Assembly: GCA_001564035.1 (NCBI GenBank)
Contig: LKMX01000003.1
Coordinates: 1-24,663 of the forward strand
Origin: Nanohaloarchaea archaeon PL-Br10_U2g27
GTDB lineage: Archaea > Nanohalarchaeota > Nanosalinia > Nanosalinales > Nanosalinaceae
Reading direction: 5' to 3'
DNA length: 24,663 nucleotides
Of this stretch, positions 1 through 7,476 are shown one piece after another. The translations under genes and the position numbers were made by a program. The first letter of the stretch is position 1. Each line of letters begins with the position of its first letter. The notes under the pieces were generated by a model that searched no databases, was not told where the DNA came from, and was given only the letters and a program-made list of their open reading frames with translations.

Positions 1-61
1 AGAACTCCACGACAGAGTTAAAAAAGTTGTTAACACTTCACAGTAACATAGGTGAAATATT

Positions 62-808
62 TTGTTTAAAGCAGAAATAACGGAAGTAGGCCTCCTAAAA
101 GACTCGATGAAAACCATTTCAAATCTTATCAGCGAGGGAATCTTCCAGTTAGAGGAAGACGGCATGAAACTAATAGCTGCCGACCCCGCAATGGTAGGCC
201 TCGTCGACTTCAAAATAGAAGAAGACGTATTCGAAGATTACGAACTCGATGAGGAGACAAAGGTAGGCCTGAACGTTGAGAACCTTTACTCAATTCTGCG
301 CAGAGCAAACGCCAACGACACAATCACTTTTGAACTAGGCGACTCTCGTTTTGAGATAACGATGGAGAACTCTTCTACGAGAAATTTTTCGCTGCCGATC
401 CTGAATCTTTCCGAAGATGACATACCGGAGACTGACCAGCTTGCTTTCGACTTTGAAGCAGAACTAGATGCTTCAACAGTAGAAGGCGCTGTAAAAGATG
501 CCATGGTGGTAAGCGATGCCGTTACAATTTCCGCAGATGAAGAAAAACTCAATATTTCTGCCGAAGGAGATCAAAGCAATGCAGACTTCACCATTACAGA
601 CGGTAGCGACGGAGTGATTTCTATGTCAGGAGACTCAGTCAAATCAATGTTTTCACTAGACTACCTGTCAAAGATGATAGGCGGTAAAAGCCTAGCTGAC
701 AACGTAACTCTAAAACTGGGGAACGACTTCCCTATGCGAATGGAGTTCGTATCACCTGACGAAGTAAACCTCAGCTTTGTACTAGCACCACGAATCGAAG
801 AAGACTAG
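62..808 (+). CDS. pcn: DNA polymerase sliding clamp PCNA
   Basis: Sliding clamp that encircles DNA and tethers polymerase, ligase, FEN1 and repair proteins. The 248-residue length is normal for archaeal PCNA. The N-terminus MFKAEI, the repeated clamp fold pattern, the interdomain stretch near residues 118-130 and the C-terminal APRIEED tail all fit the family; the tail follows the usual LAPRIE ending to which PIP-box proteins dock. The start codon is TTG: it is the only start that gives the family N-terminus, and a GGTGA ribosome-binding site lies at 51-55, six bases upstream. It heads a replication block with primase and GINS. The surface is strongly acidic, as expected in a salt-in halophile. 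NreA further down the window ends in a candidate PIP box that would bind this clamp. Confidence 0.96.
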   Translation: MFKAEITEVGLLKDSMKTISNLISEGIFQLEEDGMKLIAADPAMVGLVDFKIEEDVFEDYELDEETKVGLNVENLYSILRRANANDTITFELGDSRFEITMENSSTRNFSLPILNLSEDDIPETDQLAFDFEAELDASTVEGAVKDAMVVSDAVTISADEEKLNISAEGDQSNADFTITDGSDGVISMSGDSVKSMFSLDYLSKMIGGKSLADNVTLKLGNDFPMRMEFVSPDEVNLSFVLAPRIEED

Positions 809-874
809 AACGAGAGAAAAAAACTAGGTTCAAACCATTGCAAATATAGAAAATTAACTCGCAGTAAGTCATAC

Positions 875-2206
875 GTGGAACTGAAAGACTGGCAGATAAG
901 ACAGTACTATGAACAGGAAGAGCTCATAGAAAAAGTGATGGAGCTCGCAGAGTACAGAGAAGTCGCGCCAACATACCCTAAAGGCTACGGAAAAAGGCCT
1001 GACGCCTTAAACTTCCCCGGAGACTTCAAACAACTCGTAGAAAACGGAGCCGTAGCATTCCACTTCTCAGTAGAGCGTTGGAGAAACCCACTACTAATAG
1101 ACCAAGTGTCCAACCTAGACAGTTTACGGGAAACCTGGGACATGGTAATCGACATAGACTGCGATGAAAGCTTCGAACTCTCCAAAAAAACAGCAGAACT
1201 AGTAATTCAAGAACTACAACACCACGGCATAGAAAACATATCCGCCAAATTCTCAGGAAACAGAGGATTCCACATAGGAATAAGAGGAGAAGCATTCCCA
1301 CAGCAAATAGGAGAAAAAAAGTTCTCAGAACTATACCCAAGACTAGCCCAAGGCATAGTAAACTACCTGCGCCACCAACTCAAAGAAAAAATGATCTCCC
1401 AAGTAGAAAAACACGGCCTCAGAAAAGAAATGCAGACAGAAAAAGGCCTCGACCCATACCAGGTAGCAGACATAGAGAACGACTGGGGGCAAAGACACCT
1501 ATTCAGAATGCCTTACAGCCTCCACGACGGATCAGGCCTCGTATCAAAACCAATAAACCCAAGAAAAATCTCCGAATTCCAGAAAGAAGATGCAGAAATA
1601 GAAAAAATCAGCTTCGAAACAGGATTCCTAGACACATACAAAAAAGACGAAGCCACCAACCTCGCAGTCCAAGCCCTCGACTTCATACAAGACAGAGAGG
1701 AAGAAAAAAGAGAAGAAAGAAAAAATAAAGAGTTCGAAAGACCAGAAGACGCAATACCCGAAAAATACTTCCCACCAAGCATCAAAAACATTTTGCAAGG
1801 CCTAGAAGACGGCAGAAAAAGAGGACTATTTATTCTAATTAACTTCTACCGCTGCGTAGGATATGGATGGAACGAAATAGAATCAAAAATCTGGGAATGG
1901 AACGAACGCAACGAAGAAGAACTAAGCGAGGCCTACATCAAAGGCCAGATACGCTGGCACAGTAACAGGCCTGAAGACGTTCCCCCTCCGAACTATGATG
2001 CGAACGGATACTACAAAGACATGCAGGTCTATGAAGGCGATAATCTTGAGGAAAAGGTTAAGAACCCTGTAAGTTATGCTTTCAGAAAGGCCAAGAAGCG
2101 CGACTCAGGAAACGAGAATGAAGATGATTTAGTATGCCCTTACTGCGGGAAGGAGTATAAGGTCGAATCGTATTACAAGAAACATGTGCAGAAGTGCTTC
2201 GGGTGA
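875..2206 (+). CDS. priS: Archaeo-eukaryotic DNA primase, PriS fused to a PriL C-terminal-like domain plus zinc finger
   Basis: Synthesises RNA/DNA primers for replication. The catalytic PriS fold is clear: metal-binding VIDID at residues 91-95 (Asp93, Asp95), the SGNRGFH nucleotide-binding motif at 127-133, and FRMPYSLHDGSGLV at 210-223, which matches the conserved RLPxSLHxxTGL region. Residues about 298-386 (FPPSIKNILQGL, then FYRCVGYGWNEIESK, then VPPPNYDANGYYKDM) resemble the helical C-terminal domain of PriL, but the usual first cluster cysteine (PPCI) is serine here. The protein ends in a C-x2-C-x12-H-x3-C finger (Cys421, Cys424, His437, Cys441). No separate priL lies in the window. Single-chain PriS-PriL fusions are known from Nanoarchaeum and other DPANN; the extra finger is my observation. 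The start is GTG at 875. Primase identity is firm; the PriL-like part is inferred from motif resemblance. Confidence 0.9.
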   Translation: MELKDWQIRQYYEQEELIEKVMELAEYREVAPTYPKGYGKRPDALNFPGDFKQLVENGAVAFHFSVERWRNPLLIDQVSNLDSLRETWDMVIDIDCDESFELSKKTAELVIQELQHHGIENISAKFSGNRGFHIGIRGEAFPQQIGEKKFSELYPRLAQGIVNYLRHQLKEKMISQVEKHGLRKEMQTEKGLDPYQVADIENDWGQRHLFRMPYSLHDGSGLVSKPINPRKISEFQKEDAEIEKISFETGFLDTYKKDEATNLAVQALDFIQDREEEKREERKNKEFERPEDAIPEKYFPPSIKNILQGLEDGRKRGLFILINFYRCVGYGWNEIESKIWEWNERNEEELSEAYIKGQIRWHSNRPEDVPPPNYDANGYYKDMQVYEGDNLEEKVKNPVSYAFRKAKKRDSGNENEDDLVCPYCGKEYKVESYYKKHVQKCFG

Positions 2207-2243
2207 AGGTAAAAAAAGATTTCACCACTGACTTGTTATACAG

Positions 2244-2888
2244 ATGTCAACAGCTCTAACATTCAATGACCTGAGAAGAATACAGAAAAACGAGAGCAAA
2301 GCCGTTGAACTAACCGAGCTGGACGACGACTTCATTCTAAAAGCACAAGAATACCTGGAAAGAAAAAAAGAAAGCTCTGACGACCGAGAATACAGATCAT
2401 CCAAAAGAGTATTCAAAAAAATAATCGCAAAAAGAGAGAAAAAAATAGTCAAAAACGCACAACTATCCCTGAGATCCAACATCAAGGCCTCAGAACTCCC
2501 ATTACTCCCAAGAGAACAGGAACTATTCCGGGAAACCAAAAAACTCTTCGAAGAACACAGAGACAGAATAAACGAAACCAAAACAGGATACACGCCAAAA
2601 ACACCCGAACCAGAGGCTGAAGAAGAGCAAGTAACCGCTCCCAAGACAGAGGCCTCAGAAAAAACTGAAGATGAAGGCGTAGAACCTGAGCCGGAACCAG
2701 ATCAAAGCGAAGACGAAGCAGAAGATATTGAAGAAGGATACGCCAAAGTAAAAATCGTGTCAAAAGTACCTGAATTCATGGGGACAGACCTAGAATCCTA
2801 CGGGCCTTTCGAAAAAGGCGATGAACCAATACTACCCGAAGACAACGCAGAAATACTAGTAAACAGAGGGAACGCAGAAGAAGTTTAA
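2244..2888 (+). CDS. GINS complex subunit (Gins51/Sld5-Psf1 type)
   Basis: Subunit of the archaeal GINS complex, which links MCM helicase, GAN/RecJ and primase at the fork. The 214 residues run as an N-terminal helical A domain (about 1-115, rich in Lys/Glu helices ending LPREQELFRETKKLFEEHRDRI), a long acidic disordered linker (about 120-163, Pro-Glu-Thr repeats), and a small C-terminal B domain (about 164-214, beginning YAKVKIVSKVPEFMG and containing LPEDNAEILVNRGNAEEV). The A-then-B order is that of archaeal Gins51. Placement right after primase is the common archaeal arrangement. The acidic linker is longer than I would expect for a minimal GINS, which may reflect halophily. The subunit class is inferred from domain order. 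Confidence 0.85.
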   Translation: MSTALTFNDLRRIQKNESKAVELTELDDDFILKAQEYLERKKESSDDREYRSSKRVFKKIIAKREKKIVKNAQLSLRSNIKASELPLLPREQELFRETKKLFEEHRDRINETKTGYTPKTPEPEAEEEQVTAPKTEASEKTEDEGVEPEPEPDQSEDEAEDIEEGYAKVKIVSKVPEFMGTDLESYGPFEKGDEPILPEDNAEILVNRGNAEEV

Positions 2889-2930
2889 CCTTTACCGTTC
2901 TTCTCTTCTAGTAAGAGGACGTTCTAAAAA

Positions 2931-3572
2931 ATGGTGGAAAAAGTCTTTGCACTAAGCGGATCTATAATTACAGGAAACCTGGAAAAACTGGATGAGATAG
3001 CTGAAGCCCTGGAGAAAAGCGGCGAACAAGTACTCGTCGTCACTGGAGCAGGCGACCTGAAAAAATATATTTACGCATCAGGAGAATACGGAAACCAGGG
3101 AGAACAAGATCTCGTCGGAATAGCAGCCACACGACTAAACGCCCGCACATTGATGACGGCACTGGACGCTTACCCCGACGTGCCTGAAACAGCTGAAGAA
3201 ATTAGAATTGCATCAAGCACCGGAAAAAACGTTGTAATGGGAGGCCTCACACCAGGACACTCAACTGACGCAGTAGCAGCAATCGCAGCCGAAATACTCG
3301 AAGCCGACCTCTACATCGCAACAAGCATCGACGGAATATACGACAGAGACCCTGAAGAACCCGATGCAGAACTACTCAAAGAAGTAGATACAAAAACCCT
3401 GAAACAAATCATCTCAGGCAACAACGAGGCCGGAAAACACGAATTAATCGACTCGACAGCAATCGAGATAATCGAAAGATCAGGCCTCAAAGTAAAAGTG
3501 TTCGAAGGCTCAACGGAAAATCTGGAGAGGCCTAAAAAATGCAAGGGCTCGATCATAGTACCGAGGCCTTGA
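2931..3572 (+). CDS. pyrH: UMP kinase (uridylate kinase)
   Basis: Phosphorylates UMP to UDP in pyrimidine nucleotide synthesis. It belongs to the amino-acid-kinase fold: N-terminal ALSGSI nucleotide-binding strand, VVTGAGD loop near residue 37, then LVGIAATRLNA, VVMGGLTPGHSTDAVAA near 101-117, and YIATSIDGIYDRDP near 128-141, the archaeal PyrH ATP-binding signature. The length of 213 residues is slightly short for the family (about 225). The last three codons read Pro-Arg-Pro followed by TGA, with the AGGCCT palindrome directly before the stop. It sits between the replication block and the eL42 cluster and seems to belong functionally to neither. Confidence 0.94.
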   Translation: MVEKVFALSGSIITGNLEKLDEIAEALEKSGEQVLVVTGAGDLKKYIYASGEYGNQGEQDLVGIAATRLNARTLMTALDAYPDVPETAEEIRIASSTGKNVVMGGLTPGHSTDAVAAIAAEILEADLYIATSIDGIYDRDPEEPDAELLKEVDTKTLKQIISGNNEAGKHELIDSTAIEIIERSGLKVKVFEGSTENLERPKKCKGSIIVPRP

Positions 3573-3576
3573 AGCC

Positions 3577-3584
3577 TTTTTAAA
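3577..3584 (+). promoter_or_regulatory. TATA-like box for the eL42 gene
   Basis: TTTTTAAA lies 22 bases before the eL42 start codon, the spacing expected if transcription begins at or near the ATG and gives a leaderless mRNA. No ribosome-binding site is visible upstream of that ATG. Confidence 0.5.
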
Positions 3585-3606
3585 GTTTAGACCGTGAGAT
3601 AGATTC

Positions 3607-3909
3607 ATGGTTAAGATCCCAAAAGAACAGAGACGCTACTGTCCAAAATGTGATCAGCACACTGATCAGACAGTGAAAGAAGCAACCAATCGTTCAACCA
3701 GTCCATGGAGTAAAAAGGCTAGAAAGAGGCAAAGAAAAATTGACAACGGTTACGGATCATTCCCTTACGAGAACCCTGCACACCAAAGCCGTGGAGGAAG
3801 CAACCCTACATCCAGCAAGAAAGACCTTCAGTTCAAATGCCGAGAATGCGGCAAAAGCTGGAAACCAAGAAAACAACCACGAGCAGCAAAATTCGAGATA
3901 GAGAGGTAA
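3607..3909 (+). CDS. rpl44e: Ribosomal protein eL42 (L44e)
   Basis: Large-subunit ribosomal protein that contacts the E site and tRNA end. The 100 residues contain the two CxxC zinc pairs of the family (YCPKC near residue 12, KCREC near residue 77), a basic central stretch SKKARKRQRKIDNGYGSFPYENP, and the C-terminal AAKFEIER typical of L44e. It is the first gene of the conserved eL42-eS27-aIF2alpha-nop10 cluster. It contains no AGGCCT palindrome, like the other ribosomal genes in the window. Confidence 0.97.
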   Translation: MVKIPKEQRRYCPKCDQHTDQTVKEATNRSTSPWSKKARKRQRKIDNGYGSFPYENPAHQSRGGSNPTSSKKDLQFKCRECGKSWKPRKQPRAAKFEIER

Positions 3910-3956
3910 ACGAAAATGCAAGATTTTCTAATTACAAAACACAAGGTGATTCGGTA

Positions 3957-4130
3957 ATGGCACAGAAATTCCTTAAAGTAGAATGCGGAGAATGCGGAAA
4001 CCAGCAAAAAATATACTCAAGACCTGCATCAAAAGTAGAGTGCATGGTCTGCAGCGAACCAATCGCAAAGCCGACCGGCGGCAAAGCAGAACTCAACGGA
4101 AACGTAGTCACAGAACTAGAAGTAGAATAA
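3957..4130 (+). CDS. rps27e: Ribosomal protein eS27 (S27e)
   Basis: Small-subunit zinc-ribbon protein. The 57-residue protein has Cys10, Cys13, Cys29 and Cys32 in the two CxxC pairs (VECGECG, VECMVC) and the middle motif QQKIYSRPASKVEC diagnostic for S27e. The ATG at 3957 is chosen over an upstream in-frame ATG at 3837 because it gives the family N-terminus MAQKFLKVEC and has a GGTGA ribosome-binding site at 3945-3949. The family normally continues directly into aIF2-alpha; here about 1.5 kb of reverse-strand DNA intervenes. Confidence 0.95.
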   Translation: MAQKFLKVECGECGNQQKIYSRPASKVECMVCSEPIAKPTGGKAELNGNVVTELEVE

Positions 4131-4139
4131 ACTTTTTAC

Positions 4140-4319
4140 TCAAATATTCTTTCCCTCACTTTTCATAACAGTCCTTAATCTAAGGCCTGACAGACAATTA
4201 AATAAGTCGCAATCGATTTCAGATAGATGATCGTATCCTCCATCAATGTAAGGAGTTTCTATACTTTCCGGAGCTATCTCAACGTTAAAACTGCAATCTG
4301 ACCAGTATTCACTTATGCA
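4140..4319 (-). pseudogene. Start-less open frame, possible lost C-terminal extension or gene remnant
   Basis: On the reverse strand a frame stays open for 60 codons up to TGA at 4140-4142. It reads like protein, with segments such as EYWSDCSFNVEIAPESIETP, YIDGGYDHLSEIDCDLFN and LSGLRLRTVMKSEGKNI. It has no ATG, GTG or TTG start at its beginning and continues upstream into the end of the metallophosphoesterase gene in another frame. It could be a C-terminal domain cut off by a frameshift in that gene, or the tail of a decayed gene. I do not recognise a family. Confidence 0.35.
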
Positions 4320-5527
4320 GCTAGGCCTTCTTCCGACATTCTCCGTTGAACGATTTGCAGCATTTCTTGTTGGCTTGAGGCCTCGTTTTGAGCCTGCCGA
4401 ATTATCTCTTGGGCTTTCTGCTGTTCTTCATCTGTAAGATCTGAGAGACCCATGTTGTCTGGTAAGTCTACTGGATCTGCTTCTGCAATAGGATCTCCTT
4501 GGAACCGGTGAGTTTCATAGTTTTGAAGAGCGCCTCCGGATTCATCGATCGTATAACCTTCCATTGGATTGATAACTTTCGTGCCTCCAATTTCTTTTTC
4601 CGGATCTCCGTTGAACCCTCCGTGGAAGTGGCCTACATATGCTGTGCCAATATTTTCAGCCCTTTCCAATATTTCTCTGGCTTCTATATTAGCATTGGGC
4701 ATTTCCTCTGTCTGAGGTTGGCCGTGAGTCACATAGGTTACTTCTCCCTCGGCACTATCTATTTTATCGACTTTTTCTTGGATCATTTCATCGTAAGCCT
4801 GTCTTACATCTTCAATCTGTTCGTGTTGTTCAGTTCTATCAAGTCCAGGAATAGTAACTGTTTCAGTAGGCTTACCCAACAATCTGTCTTTCAAACTGTA
4901 AACCGGCTTGAAGAAATAGTTTCCAACCAACGGCGCAGACTCCAATATTTCTCTGATCCTTGAATGAGCTTCCTGTTCGACCTCCCCGTCCAGAATCGAA
5001 TTTATATCTTTACAGTTGACTTCTGAAGCCTCTTTACCCAGAACCTCTCCAACTGCCTCAAGCTCATCCTCTTCATAACCCGCATCACCTGCTTCCACAT
5101 CCTGATCGTAGAGCTTAGCCTCATCAGGATTTGTCTGAAAGGCCTCTCCAAAGTAGAAATTACGGCCTTCTATCTCCACCAGTTCATCTTCTTTAACGTG
5201 AACTTTATCGTATTTCTCTGCTATCTTTTTAACCAATTCAGAGTCTACAAGATGGTCTTCGTGATTGCCTAATGCCAAGTAGGCCTCTTCATAGTCAGCT
5301 TCCAGCTTTTCAAAACGTTCCTCAAGTTCTCCAGCAGCATACTCCATGACTTCTTCCTGAGAACTCGCATTACCGTAAACCCCGGTTTCAAAATCTTCAA
5401 TTCCCTCCCCACTGTCATCTTTACTAACTGCATAGATTTCGTCTCCTGCGCCAATATAAATATCTCCATCCGCACAAGCGTCCCTACCGTGTCTGTCAGC
5501 AGCAAAGACGAAGGTCTTACCAGACAT
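4313..5527 (-). CDS. Calcineurin-like metallophosphoesterase, function unknown
   Basis: The 404-residue protein carries the metal-ligand motifs of calcineurin-type phosphoesterases: D-x-H at residues 11-13 (ADRHGRD), a GD pair (Gly28-Asp29), GNHE at 87-90, a late VTHG at 266-269, and GHFH at 299-302. The substrate cannot be read from sequence. Residues about 145-260 form an acidic helical insert between the metal motifs, much longer than in compact phosphatases, and the last 50 residues are a Gln/Glu-rich helix. No signal peptide or membrane segment is seen, so a cytoplasmic enzyme is likely. It lies reversed between eS27 and aIF2-alpha, genes usually adjacent in archaea, which suggests insertion. 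A TATA-like stretch around 5550-5556 (reverse strand) could drive it. The 3' end overlaps an open frame that may be a lost extension. Confidence 0.8.
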   Translation of the reverse strand: MSGKTFVFAADRHGRDACADGDIYIGAGDEIYAVSKDDSGEGIEDFETGVYGNASSQEEVMEYAAGELEERFEKLEADYEEAYLALGNHEDHLVDSELVKKIAEKYDKVHVKEDELVEIEGRNFYFGEAFQTNPDEAKLYDQDVEAGDAGYEEDELEAVGEVLGKEASEVNCKDINSILDGEVEQEAHSRIREILESAPLVGNYFFKPVYSLKDRLLGKPTETVTIPGLDRTEQHEQIEDVRQAYDEMIQEKVDKIDSAEGEVTYVTHGQPQTEEMPNANIEAREILERAENIGTAYVGHFHGGFNGDPEKEIGGTKVINPMEGYTIDESGGALQNYETHRFQGDPIAEADPVDLPDNMGLSDLTDEEQQKAQEIIRQAQNEASSQQEMLQIVQRRMSEEGLAA

Positions 5528-5580
5528 AATGACGTGTTGTTACTCAACAGTTAAATACTTTTTTGTTATAGTCTATCTCT

Positions 5581-5588
5581 TTTAAAAA
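5581..5588 (+). promoter_or_regulatory. TATA-like box for the aIF2-alpha gene
   Basis: TTTAAAAA lies 20 bases before the aIF2-alpha ATG in the 81-base divergent gap shared with the metallophosphoesterase. It probably gives a leaderless transcript, and restores a promoter to the half of the cluster cut off from eL42-eS27. Confidence 0.45.
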
Positions 5589-5608
5589 TCACCTGTGAAT
5601 TCTAGTTT

Positions 5609-6355
5609 ATGAAGTGGTATAAAGACAGACCTGATGAAGGAGACCTAGTAGTGATTGATCTCGCTGAAGTAAATGAGAACTCAGCATATGCTGAGCTAGA
5701 ACAGTATAATGGTCTAAGAGGATTAATACATATTTCTGAGGCCTCGCGTAGCTGGATACAGGACATGACAAAAAATTTCTCGGAAGGAGAGAAAACAGTC
5801 GCTCAAGTTATTGAGACCGGTGATAGACTAGGCCTGTCTTTGAAAAGAGTCAACGATAAGCAGAAGAAGGATACAATGAGCGAGTGGAAGAAGGAGATGA
5901 AGTCAGAGAAATTTGTGGAAGCTCTTTCTGACAAACTTGATGTAGAAGATATTTACGAAGAAGTTGTTTTCCCGCTTCAAAAAGAGTTAGGATCTTCTTT
6001 CCGAGGCTTTGAGATCTCAATAGCCGAGGAGGACCGTCTAAAAGAAATATTTGACGACGAAGTCGTGGAAGCAATTCAGGAAGTTGCAAGAGAGAATATC
6101 GATCTCAAACAAGAAAAGTTTGAAGGAGAGATCAAACTGGAGTTCTACGACGGCGAAGGCCTGAAAAGAATCAAAAAGGCTCTGTCAGAGCCGGGAGAAG
6201 GTGTTGAAATCAAGTACTTGTCAGCTCCTAAATACTCGATTGAGGCCTGGGGAAGGACTCAAGAGCTTGCGAAGAAACGTATGGACTCAGCGGTTCAAGG
6301 CATAAGGGAAAAAGCTGAAGAGCTAGGCGGAAGCTTTGAATTCTCAAAGGCATAA
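5609..6355 (+). CDS. eif2a: Translation initiation factor aIF2 subunit alpha
   Basis: Alpha subunit of the aIF2 heterotrimer that brings Met-tRNAi to the small subunit. The 248 residues start with an S1 RNA-binding domain (about 1-85: P-x-x-GDLVV, AELEQYNGLRGLIHISEAS, then VIETGDRLGLSLKRV), followed by a helical middle domain (about 88-165), and a C-terminal alpha/beta domain (about 170-248) that binds the gamma subunit (IKYLSAPKYSIEAWGRTQELAKKRM). It is followed five bases later by nop10, as in many archaea. The start gives the usual MxxYxDRPxEGDLV-like N-terminus. Confidence 0.95.
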   Translation: MKWYKDRPDEGDLVVIDLAEVNENSAYAELEQYNGLRGLIHISEASRSWIQDMTKNFSEGEKTVAQVIETGDRLGLSLKRVNDKQKKDTMSEWKKEMKSEKFVEALSDKLDVEDIYEEVVFPLQKELGSSFRGFEISIAEEDRLKEIFDDEVVEAIQEVARENIDLKQEKFEGEIKLEFYDGEGLKRIKKALSEPGEGVEIKYLSAPKYSIEAWGRTQELAKKRMDSAVQGIREKAEELGGSFEFSKA

Positions 6356-6360
6356 AAACG

Positions 6361-6507
6361 ATGATAAAGAAATGTGTTAACTGTGGGCAATACAGCTTGA
6401 AAGAACAGCACTGCGGAACGCCTACAGAAGAGGCAAGGCCTCCAAAATTTTCATTCCCAGATAAGTACGGAAAATACCGCAGAAAGGCTAAAAAAGGTGA
6501 AAAATAA
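6361..6507 (+). CDS. nop10: H/ACA RNP protein Nop10
   Basis: Small zinc-binding component of the H/ACA pseudouridylation complex that bridges Cbf5 and L7Ae. The 48 codons read as MIKKCVNCGQYSLKEQHCG, then TPTEEARPPKFSFPDKYGKY, then RRKAKKGEK: the CxxC pair, the Y-S-L-x3-C pattern, the ARPPKFSPxDKYxxYR core and a basic tail are all family hallmarks. Archaeal members often have four cysteines; here three are visible (Cys5, Cys8, Cys18), so the zinc site may be degenerate. It lies five bases after aIF2-alpha and five before the PAC2 gene, so is co-transcribed and very likely co-translated. Confidence 0.93.
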   Translation: MIKKCVNCGQYSLKEQHCGTPTEEARPPKFSFPDKYGKYRRKAKKGEK

Positions 6508-6512
6508 TTCCA

Positions 6513-7265
6513 ATGACCACGAAGATTGTGTTAGAAAAAGATGTTGAAGTCGAAAAACCACTACTAATAGAAGGACTAGCAGGTATAGGGCACGTTGGCC
6601 GAAACTGCGTAAGCTTCCTAGCGGAGAAGCTTGAAGCAGAAAAAATCGGAGAACTACAGTCACACCACTTCCCGCCCTACACAATCGTAAACGACAACAA
6701 AGTACTGGAATCACTGAAAAACGATATATACTACGTCGAAATCAACGGTAAAGAAGTAATACTAATTGAAGGAAACGCACAGGCCTCCAACAACGAAGGA
6801 CATTATGAAATAGCCGAAGAAGTACTGGACTTCGCTGAAGAAAAGAAAGTTGAGGAAATAATAACGATCGGAGGTTACGGAAAAGGAGATGTCGTGGAAC
6901 AGCCGTCAGTTTATGGCGCAGTAACAGATCTAGAGACAAAAGAAAAATTTGAAGACCTAGAAATAGATTTTGACCACGAGGTAGGCCAAATAGTCGGTAT
7001 CTCCGGACTACTCCTAGGGCTTGGAGAAAGAAGAGGAATGAAAGGTATCGCACTGCTTGGAGAAACACCAGGCTTCCTGTTAAGCGATCCCAAATCTACA
7101 GAGGCCGTTCTCGAAGTAATGGAAGACTATCTCGACGTGGATCTTGACTACTCCAGTCTTGACGACAAAGTAGAGGAGTCACAAGAAGTGCTTAAAAAGC
7201 TTCAGAACCTGAAACAAAATCAAGGAGAACCGGAGCAAAGCTCCGACCTCGGATACATAGGGTGA
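6513..7265 (+). CDS. PAC2-family proteasome assembly chaperone (PbaB-like)
   Basis: Member of the PAC2 family (archaeal PbaA/PbaB), proposed to help assemble the 20S proteasome. The 250 residues show the family core: LLIEGLAGIGHVGR near 17-30, IGELQSHHFPPYTIV near 45-59, VILIEGNAQ, ITIGGYGKG near 117-125, VGQIVGISGLLLGLGERRGMKG near 153-174, and LLGETPGF near 177-184. The C-terminus ends in Gly-Tyr-Ile-Gly, with tyrosine third from the end rather than second, so it is not a canonical HbYX proteasome-docking tail. The stop codon TGA is followed in the same frame by rpoK, which lacks a normal start. Confidence 0.88.
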   Translation: MTTKIVLEKDVEVEKPLLIEGLAGIGHVGRNCVSFLAEKLEAEKIGELQSHHFPPYTIVNDNKVLESLKNDIYYVEINGKEVILIEGNAQASNNEGHYEIAEEVLDFAEEKKVEEIITIGGYGKGDVVEQPSVYGAVTDLETKEKFEDLEIDFDHEVGQIVGISGLLLGLGERRGMKGIALLGETPGFLLSDPKSTEAVLEVMEDYLDVDLDYSSLDDKVEESQEVLKKLQNLKQNQGEPEQSSDLGYIG

Positions 7266-7271
7266 AAAACT

Positions 7272-7433
7272 ATCAGCTACACAAGATACGAAAGAGCAAG
7301 AATAATAGGTGCAAGAAGCCTTCAAATCTCAATGGGAGCCCCAATCTTCGTTGACACAGACCCAAACGAAGATCCAATGGTTATAGCCGAGAAAGAGATG
7401 GAAGAAGGCTCACTACCAATAACAGTCAAATAA
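7272..7433 (+). CDS. rpoK: DNA-directed RNA polymerase subunit K (RpoK), apparent ATC start
   Basis: Omega/RPB6-like subunit of RNA polymerase. The 53 codons read YTRYERARIIGARSLQISMG, then APIFVDTDPNEDP, then MVIAEKEMEEGSLPITVK, which matches the RYExARIxGARALQISxGAP signature and full family length. No ATG, GTG or TTG exists between the in-frame TGA ending the PAC2 gene (7263-7265) and the conserved core. The codon where the family methionine belongs (M-S-Y-T-R-Y) is ATC at 7272, six bases after a GGTGA site at 7261-7265. Either ATC initiates, the sequence has a base error, or initiation uses another near-cognate codon. It is followed by eno and rps2, the usual archaeal order. Confidence 0.88.
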   Translation: MSYTRYERARIIGARSLQISMGAPIFVDTDPNEDPMVIAEKEMEEGSLPITVK

Positions 7434-7445
7434 GCCACCTATCCC

Positions 7446-7453
7446 TTTTTTAT
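7446..7453 (+). promoter_or_regulatory. T-rich terminator/TATA-like box before enolase
   Basis: A run of six T (7446-7451) after the rpoK stop could end the upstream transcript, and the same stretch (TTTTTTAT) lies about 23 bases before the enolase ATG, the right place for a TATA box of a leaderless mRNA. I cannot tell which role it plays. Confidence 0.35.
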
Positions 7454-7476
7454 TCAACTTCTGACAACTTCAGTAC

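Noticed and set aside
1026..1340. Reverse-strand ORFs rich in Leu, Ser or Phe overlapping real genes (here and in many other places)
   Set aside because: They are antisense shadows of acidic, Glu/Lys-rich genes with no start signals or domain motifs.
7263..7265. Selenocysteine or readthrough at the PAC2 TGA giving a PAC2-RpoK fusion
   Set aside because: No SECIS-like hairpin is seen and a well-spaced GGTGA site before ATC 7272 explains RpoK more simply; kept only as an alternative.
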